Assembly (NCBI GenBank): GCA_965140405.1
Contig: OZ223208.1
Span: 3,038,001 to 3,102,000 of the forward strand
Direction: 5' to 3'
DNA length: 64,000 bases
From: G963556115 sp963666605
GTDB lineage: Bacteria; Planctomycetota; SZUA-567
The notes under the pieces are model-generated. The model did not search any database. It was not told the DNA's origin and saw only the letters and a program-made list of their open reading frames with translations. Numbering within the stretch: the first letter of the stretch is position 1; every line of letters starts with the position of its first letter. Below are positions 52,508-61,946 of this stretch, piece by piece. Both the position numbers and the translations under genes were made by a program.

Positions 52508-52966
52508 TTACATTGCCCTCTTGGTAGCGCTCAGTATTTTGTTCTCAGCCATCACGCCCACATTTCTACTTACCTCTACTCCATCTTTATAAAAGACGAG
52601 TGTAGGTAGCTGAGTAATACCATATGCTCTATAATTCACCGCATAAGTAAAGCGTTTATCTGACTTTGCACCTGCAGGAAGTTTTTTAATAGCCTTCTGC
52701 CAGATTGCGTCCTGTCTTTTACAAGACGGACATGATACCTTAGCAAAGTACACAACAGTAGTACCCTTTCTAAGGCTTGACGAGAAGTCCTCTGCCAACA
52801 TTCTCCTACCAGCAGGAGCAGATCTTACCTGAGAATTAGTTTTTACGTTCTTTGATTCATTCTTTGCACTTGTGTCCTGGTTGCTGCTCACACTAGCTGT
52901 TTGAGCACACCCTGCAAGAAGAAGTAGTGAGAAAGCAACCACGACTCCAGCAATATATTTATTCAT
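52508..52966 (-). CDS. Thioredoxin-like lipoprotein
   Basis: The 152-residue protein has a lipoprotein signal peptide (lipobox LAGC, cysteine near residue 20), a Ser/Asn/Lys-rich linker to about residue 55, then a thioredoxin fold with the redox motif CPSC near residues 79-82 and the cis-proline in QLPTLVFYKDG near residue 119. It would reduce or make disulfides in the periplasm while anchored in a membrane. AAAGGAC precedes the ATG. No partner DsbD or CcdA gene is near. Confidence 0.85.
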   Translation of the reverse strand: MNKYIAGVVVAFSLLLLAGCAQTASVSSNQDTSAKNESKNVKTNSQVRSAPAGRRMLAEDFSSSLRKGTTVVYFAKVSCPSCKRQDAIWQKAIKKLPAGAKSDKRFTYAVNYRAYGITQLPTLVFYKDGVEVSRNVGVMAENKILSATKRAM

Positions 52967-53010
52967 ATATAATGTCCTTTTTTACGAAATTAATTGCATA
53001 TATTTTAATA

Positions 53011-53047
53011 AAATACTTGCTAAGAGCCAATCTCTTAGCAAGTATTT
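53011..53047 (-). terminator. Hairpin after the chemoreceptor gene
   Basis: A perfect 16-bp stem (53011-53026 with 53032-53047, 5-base loop) lies between the chemoreceptor stop and the thioredoxin-like gene. The following minus-strand bases are A/T but not a T run. Confidence 0.65.
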
Positions 53048-53189
53048 ATATTATTTATAATACTCAAAAAAGACTATTTGTCCAGTATAAACAGATAAAT
53101 ATTATAACAATAACAAGGTATCATCTGAGAAACTGTTTCCTTTAATAAAAAAGCAGCAAAAGATACGGCCAAATGATCATAACGTAGGT

Positions 53190-55829
53190 CTACTCATCAC
53201 TCATTCCACCCCATCCTAATTGTGGAGCACTTGCGTCACCTTCTTCGTCTTCATCATCTTCATAATAGTAGTCGCCGTCATCTTCTTCATAACTATATTC
53301 TTCAACTTCTTTGAGTTCGAATCTACCTACAAGATCCCTTAGCTCTTGCGCCTGTCCTTTCATCTCTTCGGTAGCACTTGCAGTCTCTTCAGCATTAGCT
53401 GTATTCTGCATAGTCACAGCATCTATCTGCCCTAGACCTATATTAATTTGAGATACTCCCTGCGCCTGTTCCCCAGAAGCCGAAGCAATCTCTGCCACGA
53501 GATCTGTCGCTTTACTAATACCAGTAGCAACATTATCTAGAACCTCAGCTGTCACGATAGCGACAGTATTACCTTTTTTAATTTCTTTTACAACATTATC
53601 AATAAGCTCTGCTGTTTCACCAGCGGCTTTGGCAGATCGTGCTGCAAGATTTCTTACTTCTTCCGCAACAACAGCAAACCCTTTACCATGTACCCCAGCT
53701 CTTGCTGCTTCAACAGCAGCGTTAAGAGCAAGAAGATTCGTTTGGAAAGCAATATCATCGATAGTCTTGATAACTTTCTGTGTATCAGCTGCAGAGCGAC
53801 TAATCTCCTCCATCGCTTTTGCAAGTTCATTCATCTTTTCTTTACCGTCTGTAGCGATACTACTCGCATCTTTGGATAGAATACTAGCTTGTTCTGCATT
53901 CTTAGCATTGAGATTTGTTTGGGATCCTAGTTCAGACATTGACGAAGTAATCTCTTCTAAAGAAGCAGCCTGAGACGTCGCTCCATTTGATAGAGATTGA
54001 CTAGCACCGTTTACTTGCTCAGCACCTTGCGCCACTCTATCTACTGTGTTTGATACCTGATTAAGAGCCATATTTACCTGCTCAATCATCAGTGACAGGT
54101 TCTGATTCATCTCATCCTTCTCAGACTTTACAACAACTTCAGTACGCCACTGACCGGATGCGAGCCTTTGAGCAATATTATTGACCTTCTTATAATCTGC
54201 CAATACACTACCAGCCACACGGAATAGCTCTCCCATCTCGTCATTTCTCTTGAGGGATTTCTCAGCAATTTGTATTTGAAGATCCCCTTCATGTACGAGA
54301 ACACTCTGAATCCTCAATACCTCTACAATACCTTTTCTCACTCCATAAGTGATAAATACAGCAAGGATAATTCCAACAAGTGCACTCACTGCACTTATGA
54401 TGATTCCAAGATTAGCTTGCTTGGTACCTTTATCTATCATAAGTGCTATTTCATTAGCTGTATTTGACTCAACCATTGCCACTATTTTTGTAAATGCTTC
54501 AGAAGCTTGACTCAACTTTGCAGAAGCATTAGGTTCAAGTTCAGTATTAATCTTATTTGCAACATTCTGCCATTCATCTACAACATCTTGATAGCTGAAG
54601 ACCATGTTCATAATATCCACAACCGTCATCTTATCTTCTTGTTCGGTCAGCAAGGTATTTAGCTTATCTAGCTTTTCAATAGCTCTTTTTAATTTGATTT
54701 TAGCAATATTTTTGAACATTGGATTTTTGCTAATAATGTATTTTAGGTTTGCAATCCTAACTTCAGAAACAAGACCGATCTGTTCTTTTAACTGCGCTAC
54801 TACTTCGGAGTTAGCATTTATCTTCTTTTTAGGAGATTCTCGTAATTGCGCCAAGACGTTCCCAAGTTCTTTACTCGCTTGTGTAAGCTTCTTTCTTGCC
54901 TTTGCACTAGCTTTTGGATCTTTGATCTCAGCTTTACTACCCTTTGCAAGTCCCTCCACAGAGCTATAGAAGGTAGTAATAAATCTTTTTAAAATCAATC
55001 CTTTAATCTTATCACTAGAACCAAGCATAGCCATCACTTTTTCAGCCTGTGCTACTACCTCATCTTTCTTCACATTCAAATCACTAAGGCTCTTATTAAC
55101 ATTTCCCCCACTACCAGCCAGAATAGCATTTCCATGATTTAAATACACGCCGACAGAATTATTTAAATCATTTATAAGTTCGACCAATTTTAGTAGCTTC
55201 ATTTGATCGTAATCCTTAGTTTTATAGAACATATTGAGTAAGGTTGCTAGTCTTTCTGACGATTCCATCATCCCAACTTGCTTCTTCTCTTCGTTTTGAA
55301 CTTCCGTATCCAATAGCATAAACCGTTCTTTAAACTCTTTAAGAGTAACTGCAACGCCCTTGTAAAGAGTAATCATATCTGCAGGTTCTTCTATAGGCGC
55401 TTCTTCGTCCTGTTGACCGTCTTCCTGCTCAGAGTCAACAGTAACTGTATCTTCAGAGCCTTCCTCGGTAGTACCTTCAGCCTCATCATCGGTGGACTCT
55501 TTTTTACTAAATTCAACTTCGCTTTTTAAGATTTCATCAAACTCAACCAGAGCAACGTCTACGCTTGCCAGTAGCTCATCAACCGAAGTAACGATTGTCT
55601 CTGCAACTTCTTTATTGCCTTCTCTTACAAATTCAATCTGCTTTCCTTGTATTTTTTCAACATTTATCGCCGCTGTCTCAGTATGGAGTAAAAGAGGTAG
55701 ATTCTTCGTTGAAACATCCCTAATCCCACCATTTACAGAGGTAATAGCGATCCAAGCGAAAACACCTAGAAAGGCAATGATCAAAACCAAACCTAAAAAC
55801 CCGCCACCTATCTTATGAACTAATTTCAT
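53190..55829 (-). CDS. Methyl-accepting chemotaxis protein with acidic insert and tail
   Basis: The 879-residue receptor has membrane helix 1 at residues 7-29, a long periplasmic helical domain to about 470, membrane helix 2 near 472-495, a HAMP region, and a cytoplasmic signalling domain with the invariant tip (DDIAFQTNLLALNAAVEAAR near residue 688, then GFAVVAEEVRNLAARS) that binds CheA and CheW. Two parts are unusual: an almost purely acidic stretch in the sensor domain near residues 112-152, and an acidic, tyrosine-rich tail near 845-865 (rich in E, D, Y). It lacks a C-terminal NWETF-type CheR tether. No che or flagellar gene is in the window. AGGAG precedes the ATG. Confidence 0.92.
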   Translation of the reverse strand: MKLVHKIGGGFLGLVLIIAFLGVFAWIAITSVNGGIRDVSTKNLPLLLHTETAAINVEKIQGKQIEFVREGNKEVAETIVTSVDELLASVDVALVEFDEILKSEVEFSKKESTDDEAEGTTEEGSEDTVTVDSEQEDGQQDEEAPIEEPADMITLYKGVAVTLKEFKERFMLLDTEVQNEEKKQVGMMESSERLATLLNMFYKTKDYDQMKLLKLVELINDLNNSVGVYLNHGNAILAGSGGNVNKSLSDLNVKKDEVVAQAEKVMAMLGSSDKIKGLILKRFITTFYSSVEGLAKGSKAEIKDPKASAKARKKLTQASKELGNVLAQLRESPKKKINANSEVVAQLKEQIGLVSEVRIANLKYIISKNPMFKNIAKIKLKRAIEKLDKLNTLLTEQEDKMTVVDIMNMVFSYQDVVDEWQNVANKINTELEPNASAKLSQASEAFTKIVAMVESNTANEIALMIDKGTKQANLGIIISAVSALVGIILAVFITYGVRKGIVEVLRIQSVLVHEGDLQIQIAEKSLKRNDEMGELFRVAGSVLADYKKVNNIAQRLASGQWRTEVVVKSEKDEMNQNLSLMIEQVNMALNQVSNTVDRVAQGAEQVNGASQSLSNGATSQAASLEEITSSMSELGSQTNLNAKNAEQASILSKDASSIATDGKEKMNELAKAMEEISRSAADTQKVIKTIDDIAFQTNLLALNAAVEAARAGVHGKGFAVVAEEVRNLAARSAKAAGETAELIDNVVKEIKKGNTVAIVTAEVLDNVATGISKATDLVAEIASASGEQAQGVSQINIGLGQIDAVTMQNTANAEETASATEEMKGQAQELRDLVGRFELKEVEEYSYEEDDGDYYYEDDEDEEGDASAPQLGWGGMSDE

Positions 55830-56423
55830 ACAAATCTCCTAACACTCCACCAATATTAATTCAACGCAAAACTTACACTTAGTTAGTATATAATATTTTT
55901 ACAAATTATTCCAACGAAAAATGCTATCTCTACTGACCCAACCTGCGATTTTACCCTTACATAATAATTAGAGCATTTTCAATTATAATAAAAATGCAGA
56001 CATAAAAGACCACAATAAATAATATATTACTCAAACAATTTGCTTGAGGTACACCTTGCAATTAAAATAGCACATGACAATACCCTATAAATACTAGCAA
56101 ATTCATTCATCACGAGAATATACTCAGCACTAATATCTAATAACACAAAACAACAACACATTACAAATCAACCATCATTTTATTTTTTAAATTCTATAAG
56201 CTACCAGTATCTCTTCCGTAAATGTAGTAAATTTTACTCAAAAATCAAACAACTTTTTTTTACATTTTTGCATATTAATATTGCTAAAATACCTTTAAAA
56301 GTCAAAGTAAATTCAAATTTAATTACGATCTTATGATATATGTCAGTTTTCAATAGTACAGAGCACAACAAAACCCACTAATGATCTATGTCTCATAAAA
56401 AGCTTAATTACAACTACTATATA
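55830..56423. other. Long intergenic region between the chemoreceptor and lepA
   Basis: This is the longest gene-free stretch, AT-rich with many short A/T tracts. A weak minus-strand promoter for the chemoreceptor (TTGGAA, 18 bases, TATACT near 55883-55912) and an imperfect 17-bp palindrome (56031-56047, centred on ATT) are all I can point to. I see no tRNA, small RNA consensus or reading frame. Confidence 0.35.
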
Positions 56424-56458
56424 AAATTAGACCATAACCCAAAAGGTTATGGTCTAAA
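56424..56458 (-). terminator. lepA terminator
   Basis: A perfect 13-bp stem (56428-56440 with 56446-56458, 5-base loop) with a short T tract on the minus strand. Confidence 0.85.
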
Positions 56459-56492
56459 AAGACTCTACCATCATCAACATTCAGTAAGCAGA

Positions 56493-58289
56493 CTACTCTT
56501 TGGTATTAAGAACAGCTAGGAAAGCTTTTTGAGGAACAGTAACATTACCAATAGAGCGCATCCTCTTCTTACCCTCTTTCTGTTTCTCAAGCAGTTTTCT
56601 TTTACGAGTTATATCACCACCGTAACACTTAGCCGTTACATTCTTCCTGAACGGCGCAATGTTCTCACGAGCCATAACTTTAGCCCCAACAGCAGCCTGT
56701 AAGGCAATCTGGAACATATGACGCGGTATCTCTTTACGCAACTTACTAATTATCGCTCTACCACGCCTCTGAGCTTGTGATTTTAGGCATACAACAGATA
56801 ACGCATCAACAGGCTCTTGATGTACAAGAATATCCATCTTACAGAGCTCTTCTTGCTGGTAGCGGAGCATTTCATAATCCATTGTACCATATCCCTTTGT
56901 TGAGCTCTTCAGGATATCATAAAAGTCATATACAATCTCAGCAAAAGGTATTTCATAACTTAGAAGCGCTCTATGTGCGCCAATATACTCGAGCCCTTTA
57001 TACTCACCACGTCTCTCCTCAGTCAGTGTCATAATCACGCCAACATACTCTTTGGGAACCATGACCTGAAGTTTTACAACCGGCTCACGGAAACTCTCTA
57101 TCATCCCAGCATCTGGTACATCAGCTGCACTATGGACATCTATCTCTTCCCCAGAGGTAAGTCTAATCTGATAAGTAACATTTGGAGCAGTCATTATTAG
57201 ATCAAGATCACTCTCTCTCTCAAGTCGTTCGTGAATAATCTCCATATGCAACATTCCAAGGAATCCACAACGATACCCAAACCCAAGAGCCTGTGAAGTC
57301 TCTGCTTCAAAAGTAAATGAAGAATCATTGAGCGCAAGTCTCTCCAGAGCTCTTCTAAGGTTCTCAAAGTTTTCAGTAGAACTTGGATAGAGTCCACAAT
57401 ATACCATACTCTTTGGCTCATCATACCCGTCCAGAGGCTCAACTTCTGTTTTATCCTTTTTTAAGGTATCGCCAACCTTCACCGCAGATAACTGCTTGAT
57501 ATTACCAACGACATAGCCAACCATACCAGTACTCAGTTTGGTTGTCTGAACCATCGCAGGCCTAAAGGTTCCAAGCTCAGTTACCTCATAACTGATATCA
57601 CTTGCGACCATTTTCACGACGTCACCTTTTTTGACCTCTCCATCTACCACTCTTAGGTGTGTAATGATCCCCCGATAATCATCATATACAGAGTCAAAGA
57701 TGAGACCTCTCATAGGATCCTCTTCTTTACCCTGCGGAGGAGGTATATCACGAACTATGGCCTCAAGAACTTCCTTAATTCCAACACCAGTCTTAGCACT
57801 GGTAAAAATCACTTCTTCTGGGTCACACCCTAAGAACGAGACCAACTCTTCTTGTACAGCATCAGCAATAGCGTGAGGAAGATCGATCTTATTGACTACA
57901 GGGATGATCTTCAAGTCATTTTCAATAGCTAGATAGGCGTTTGCGATAGTTTGAGCTTCAATCCCCTGAGACGCATCCACTACAAGTAATGCCCCTTCGC
58001 ACGCCGCTAGTGATCTAGAAACTTCATAAGTAAAATCCACGTGCCCTGGAGTATCGATAAGATTTAGAAGGAACTCTTCACCACTCTCCTGCTTATAGTT
58101 CATCGCTACAGAACGAGCTTTGATTGTGATCCCTCTCTCTCTCTCGATATCCATATCATCGAGGAGCTGCTGCCTGAATTCTCTCTCTGTAACCATTCCT
58201 GTTTCAAGTAACATTCTATCAGCAAGAGTACTCTTACCATGATCGATGTGAGCAATAATACTAAAGTTACGAATATTTGATTTCTTCAT
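56493..58289 (-). CDS. lepA: Elongation factor 4 (LepA)
   Basis: The 598-residue translational GTPase matches LepA across its length: G1 AHIDHGKST near residue 13, G3 DTPGHVDF near residue 79, G4 NKIDLP near residue 133, the SAKTG G5 motif, the domain near GFGYRCGFLGMLHMEI, and the LepA-only C-terminal domain ending in IGNVTVPQKAFLAVL. It acts on stalled or back-translocated ribosomes. AAAGG precedes the ATG by eight bases. It is a single-gene unit. Confidence 0.97.
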   Translation of the reverse strand: MKKSNIRNFSIIAHIDHGKSTLADRMLLETGMVTEREFRQQLLDDMDIERERGITIKARSVAMNYKQESGEEFLLNLIDTPGHVDFTYEVSRSLAACEGALLVVDASQGIEAQTIANAYLAIENDLKIIPVVNKIDLPHAIADAVQEELVSFLGCDPEEVIFTSAKTGVGIKEVLEAIVRDIPPPQGKEEDPMRGLIFDSVYDDYRGIITHLRVVDGEVKKGDVVKMVASDISYEVTELGTFRPAMVQTTKLSTGMVGYVVGNIKQLSAVKVGDTLKKDKTEVEPLDGYDEPKSMVYCGLYPSSTENFENLRRALERLALNDSSFTFEAETSQALGFGYRCGFLGMLHMEIIHERLERESDLDLIMTAPNVTYQIRLTSGEEIDVHSAADVPDAGMIESFREPVVKLQVMVPKEYVGVIMTLTEERRGEYKGLEYIGAHRALLSYEIPFAEIVYDFYDILKSSTKGYGTMDYEMLRYQQEELCKMDILVHQEPVDALSVVCLKSQAQRRGRAIISKLRKEIPRHMFQIALQAAVGAKVMARENIAPFRKNVTAKCYGGDITRKRKLLEKQKEGKKRMRSIGNVTVPQKAFLAVLNTKE

Positions 58290-58370
58290 TGCCTGAGGAC
58301 TACCTTTATTGTAAATACAACTCTATACTTAAAATTCTACAAAAGACCATATGCTATAATATTATATAAA

Positions 58371-58404
58371 TATACAGCCCACACACAAGTGTAAGGGCTG
58401 TATA
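58371..58404 (-). terminator. Terminator after the ROK kinase gene
   Basis: A 10-bp outer stem (58371-58380 with 58395-58404) encloses a small ACAC/GTGT stem. It lies between the ROK kinase and lepA. Confidence 0.75.
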
Positions 58405-58506
58405 CTGTAAACTTACCGAATTATATTCTATTAATAATTGTTATAAATTCAATACCAAACTAAAGAACTAATAAAGTAGTTATAAAAGTAAGCCTCTACC
58501 ACTAAA

Positions 58507-59475
58507 CTAACTCAAATTATCAAAGACACACCCAGCCGCACCTATTACCCCTGCATCAGCTCCTAAAGCAGCCGGCACAATGTCCATTCTATCAATTGCC
58601 CTTTTAAACGGTAGTACCTTATATTCATTATTGATTTTATCAAACAGGAAGTCACCAGCTTGAATCACACCACCATATATAACCATCATTTCGGGATTTA
58701 AAAGATTAGCCATACCAGCACAAAGATTGGCAATATAGTGTGTTGCCGAGTTGACTATCTCCAAAGCCAGCTCATCCCCATCATCTTCTGCGGTCTTGAA
58801 TACATCTGCACAAGTAATAGAGTCGTAATCATCAACCTTTGATAAAGTGCTTTCCCGCCCAGATTCTAGCCCTTCGACAAATCGTCTCTGAATAGATGCC
58901 GCAGATGCATAAGCCTCAATACATCCCTTACCACCACAGCCACACTGCCTTCCATTATTTTCCACAATAAGGTGTCCGATCTCGCCTGCAAGACCATCAA
59001 TCCCTTTCCATAGCTTCTTATTTAGGACGATTGCTCCACCAATACCAGTACCAATAGTTATCATAATCATAGTTGAACAGCCTTTTGCAACTCCAGCAAA
59101 AAACTCTCCATACCCTGCCGCATTCGCATCATTTTCAAGTATTGTCTTTATCCCAGTAAGCTCTGTGAGTTTAGCAGCTAGAGGGGCATCTTTTAATTGT
59201 AGATTTGGAGTATCATACACCACTCCGGTTTCAGAATTTACGATCCCTGGACAAGCAGCGCAGACCCCTATATACTCACTTTTATCAACGCCAAAATCGG
59301 CTACGGTCTTCTCTATCAACTCAGCCAAAGCAGTACTAATAGCCTCGAAGCCACCATTCTTAGGTGTTGCTACTCTATTATTCAATAATACTTTTCCATC
59401 AATATCAACAACTGCACATCGTGAATTCGTACCACCAAGATCAATTCCAAGTGCCAATCTTTTACCCGTACACAT
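58507..59475 (-). CDS. ROK-family sugar kinase, probable glucokinase
   Basis: I choose the ATG ending at 59475, nine bases after GGGAG (322 residues), not the one at 59484 that directly abuts it. It has the ATP phosphate motif LGIDLGGTN near residue 9, ENDANAAGYGEF near residue 112, TIGTGIGGAIV near residue 138, the sugar-binding LAGEIGH and the ROK zinc motif CGCGGKGC near residue 180. These ligands fit glucose or N-acetylhexosamine phosphorylation. It is the last gene of the arg-rph-rdgB block. Confidence 0.85.
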   Translation of the reverse strand: MCTGKRLALGIDLGGTNSRCAVVDIDGKVLLNNRVATPKNGGFEAISTALAELIEKTVADFGVDKSEYIGVCAACPGIVNSETGVVYDTPNLQLKDAPLAAKLTELTGIKTILENDANAAGYGEFFAGVAKGCSTMIMITIGTGIGGAIVLNKKLWKGIDGLAGEIGHLIVENNGRQCGCGGKGCIEAYASAASIQRRFVEGLESGRESTLSKVDDYDSITCADVFKTAEDDGDELALEIVNSATHYIANLCAGMANLLNPEMMVIYGGVIQAGDFLFDKINNEYKVLPFKRAIDRMDIVPAALGADAGVIGAAGCVFDNLS

Positions 59476-59566
59476 ACCAACCATCTCCCAAAAAGCTGAA
59501 CACGACCAAGTCAGTCTCCCACAAAATAAGTCTCTTCATATCAAATGAATCGCATATTCAGATCGC

Positions 59567-60166
59567 CTACTGATTTTTAATCCATTCAATAAACAGCTCA
59601 ACCGCTCTACCTCTATGACTAATTCTATTTTTCTCATTACCATCTGCTTGAGCAAAGGTAATACCCAACTCATATGAAAGAAAGAGAGGATCATAGCCAA
59701 AACCTTTATTCCCATCCTCCTTCTCAATGATTTTGCCAGCAGTCTCACCTTCAAAGAACACACTATCATTTCCGTTCAAAGAAAAAGCTAGTGAACATAC
59801 AAACTTGGCACCTCTTTTCGAAGCCGGAACGCCACTCATCTTTTTAAGTAATAGTTTATTATTACTTTCATCTGTAGCATCTTGGCCAGAGAACCTTGCT
59901 GAATATACACCTGGCTCTCCATCAAGATAATCGACCATCAACCCAGAGTCATCTGCAAGCACAGCACACCCTAGCTGACGGGCAACAGTTTCTGCTTTTA
60001 AAGCTGCATTCTCTTTAAAGGTACTACCAGTCTCTTCAACATCTCCTACCTCAGGAAACTCCGAGACAGAGCGTACATTTATTCCTAGCGGCGCAAGTGT
60101 TTCAGAGAGCTCGATAAGCTTCTTTTTATTCCTACTAGCCAGTACAATCTCAGTAACTTTAGACAT
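59567..60166 (-). CDS. rdgB: Non-canonical purine NTP pyrophosphatase (RdgB/HAM1)
   Basis: From the ATG ending at 60166 the protein has 199 residues; the earlier TTG is less likely. It starts with VLASRNKKKLIEL and has a FKENAALKAE helix and the catalytic ADDSGLMVDYLDG near residue 70, with NKGFGYDPLF and ISHRGRAVE later. It hydrolyses dITP and XTP to protect DNA. It lies 40 bases after rph, a very common pairing in bacteria. Confidence 0.94.
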   Translation of the reverse strand: MSKVTEIVLASRNKKKLIELSETLAPLGINVRSVSEFPEVGDVEETGSTFKENAALKAETVARQLGCAVLADDSGLMVDYLDGEPGVYSARFSGQDATDESNNKLLLKKMSGVPASKRGAKFVCSLAFSLNGNDSVFFEGETAGKIIEKEDGNKGFGYDPLFLSYELGITFAQADGNEKNRISHRGRAVELFIEWIKNQ

Positions 60167-60206
60167 ATAACACAAAACCCTAAAATAAACCTAAAACTAA
60201 AGAATA

Positions 60207-60911
60207 CTAGATTCCAAGCGCACTCTTCTGTATTTCAACAAGACTCTCAATACCTTTAACTGCTAAACTTTTTAGCATAGTAAGGTCATCATCAGAGAAT
60301 GGCTCACCTTCAGCAGTACCCTGAATCTCAACATATTTACCGCCACCAGTCATAACAACATTCATATCAACTTCAGCGTTACTATCTTCGGTATAGCAGA
60401 GATCAAGAGTTGGCTCACCAAGTACAATACCCACACTCACAGCAGCCACAAAATCATTTAGCGGTAGCTCTTCAAGATGTCCTTCTTCCTTCATCCAGAG
60501 AAGTGCATCATAGAGAGCAACCATTCCACCAGTAATACTAGCACACCTAGTTCCACCGTCTGCCTGAATCACATCGCAATCAATATTAATTGTAAATTCA
60601 CCAAGGCGGGTCATATCAACTGCAGCACGCAGGCTACGACCAATGAGTCTTCCTATCTCCACAGTTCTACCACTCTGCTTGCCTCTAGCTGCTTCACGTC
60701 CCATACGTGAGTGGGTACTCCTTGGGAGCATTCCATACTCAGCAGTTACCCAGCCTTCACCACTACCTTTCTTAAAAGCGGGAACACCTTCACTCACAGA
60801 GGCAGTACAAACAACCTTTGTGTCACCACATGAAATAAGCACTGACCCTTCCGCATGCTTGGTAAACCCTCGGATAATCTTTATTTCTCTAAGCGCCTCT
60901 GGACTCTTCAT
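60207..60911 (-). CDS. rph: Ribonuclease PH
   Basis: The 234-residue phosphorolytic 3'-5' exonuclease trims tRNA ends. The opening LREIKIIRGFTKHAEGSVL, WVTAEYGMLPRSTHSR, the phosphate-site arginines in REAARGKQSGR and the CDVIQADGGTR segment are all present. The start is slightly shorter than in E. coli. It lies between argF and rdgB in the same direction. Confidence 0.95.
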   Translation of the reverse strand: MKSPEALREIKIIRGFTKHAEGSVLISCGDTKVVCTASVSEGVPAFKKGSGEGWVTAEYGMLPRSTHSRMGREAARGKQSGRTVEIGRLIGRSLRAAVDMTRLGEFTINIDCDVIQADGGTRCASITGGMVALYDALLWMKEEGHLEELPLNDFVAAVSVGIVLGEPTLDLCYTEDSNAEVDMNVVMTGGGKYVEIQGTAEGEPFSDDDLTMLKSLAVKGIESLVEIQKSALGI

Positions 60912-60965
60912 GAATAATTCTTTCTAAATAAAAGACTCAAAATAGTAGTAAAACAAGTCCTCAGA

Positions 60966-61889
60966 CTACACACCAAGAAGGGTCGTGATCAAGCCACGAT
61001 AGATATGCATTCTATTCTCAGCCTGATCAAACACCGCAGAGATAGAGGTATCATCCATTATCTCATCGGTAATTTCATCGCCTCTATGAGCAGGCAGACA
61101 ATGGAGAACCTTTACCCCGCTCTTAGCAGCAGAGACAAGCTTCCTATTTAGCTGATAGTCAGCAAAGTCAAGCCTGCGTTTCTCGGTCTCAGCTTCTTGA
61201 CCCATGCTAGCCCAAACATCTGTATAAATCACATCCGCCGTTTTGACAGCCTCAAATGGATCTACAATCTCACGCACGTCACAACCAGGACAAACCGTCC
61301 TCATAACATCAAGACTCTCCTCACCAAGGTGATAGCCGTCAGGACTTGCTAGAGTAAATTTGATACCAAGTTTTGCACAGATCGTACCTAGGCTGCGGGC
61401 AACATTATTACCGTCACCAACGTAAACCATCTCTCTATTTTTACAATCATCTCCAAAGCACTCACGCATAGTCATGACATCTGCCATAGCCTGAGTTGGA
61501 TGAGAATAATCAGAAAGCGCATTGATTACCGGTACATCACAAAGGGCAGCATAATCTTCAATTTCTTCATGCGAGAATGTTCTCATACTAATAACATCAG
61601 CAAACCTAGCCATAACTCTAGCCTGATCAGCCAGCGACTCTCTATCAAACATAGGTTGCCCTTTGAAGTCCATGTATATAGCAGACCCACCTAGTGAATT
61701 CATTGCAACCTCAAGGCTTATACGGGTACGCAGAGAAGCTTTTTGAAAGTACATTGAGAGTGTTCTACCTTTGAGAAGATCATCGGTTTTCCCAGCCTTC
61801 TTCCTAGCCTTGAGTTCGACAGAACGAGCCAAGATGCCTTCTAGTTCTTCTGCTGAAAAATCTGCAATATTTATAAAATCTTTCTTCAT
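60966..61889 (-). CDS. argF: Ornithine carbamoyltransferase
   Basis: The 307-residue enzyme makes citrulline from ornithine and carbamoyl phosphate. The carbamoyl-phosphate loop reads SLRTR near residue 53 (usually STRTR, with Leu a known variant), then SDYSHPTQAMAD, an ornithine motif DVWASMGQEAE near residue 226 and HCLPAHRGDEI near residue 264. The HCLP and SMG motifs favour ornithine over acetylornithine. GAGAGG precedes the ATG. It lies 57 bases after argD. Confidence 0.94.
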   Translation of the reverse strand: MKKDFINIADFSAEELEGILARSVELKARKKAGKTDDLLKGRTLSMYFQKASLRTRISLEVAMNSLGGSAIYMDFKGQPMFDRESLADQARVMARFADVISMRTFSHEEIEDYAALCDVPVINALSDYSHPTQAMADVMTMRECFGDDCKNREMVYVGDGNNVARSLGTICAKLGIKFTLASPDGYHLGEESLDVMRTVCPGCDVREIVDPFEAVKTADVIYTDVWASMGQEAETEKRRLDFADYQLNRKLVSAAKSGVKVLHCLPAHRGDEITDEIMDDTSISAVFDQAENRMHIYRGLITTLLGV

Positions 61890-61946
61890 AATTCTACTTA
61901 CCTCTCATCTAACGTTCCAAGTAATAACAAGTCATACAACCAAGAG

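Noticed and set aside
55830..56423. Hidden tRNA or small RNA in the longest gap
   Set aside because: No T-loop, anticodon arm or conserved SRP, 6S, tmRNA or RNase P segment could be found by eye; the A/T tracts are more like promoter DNA.
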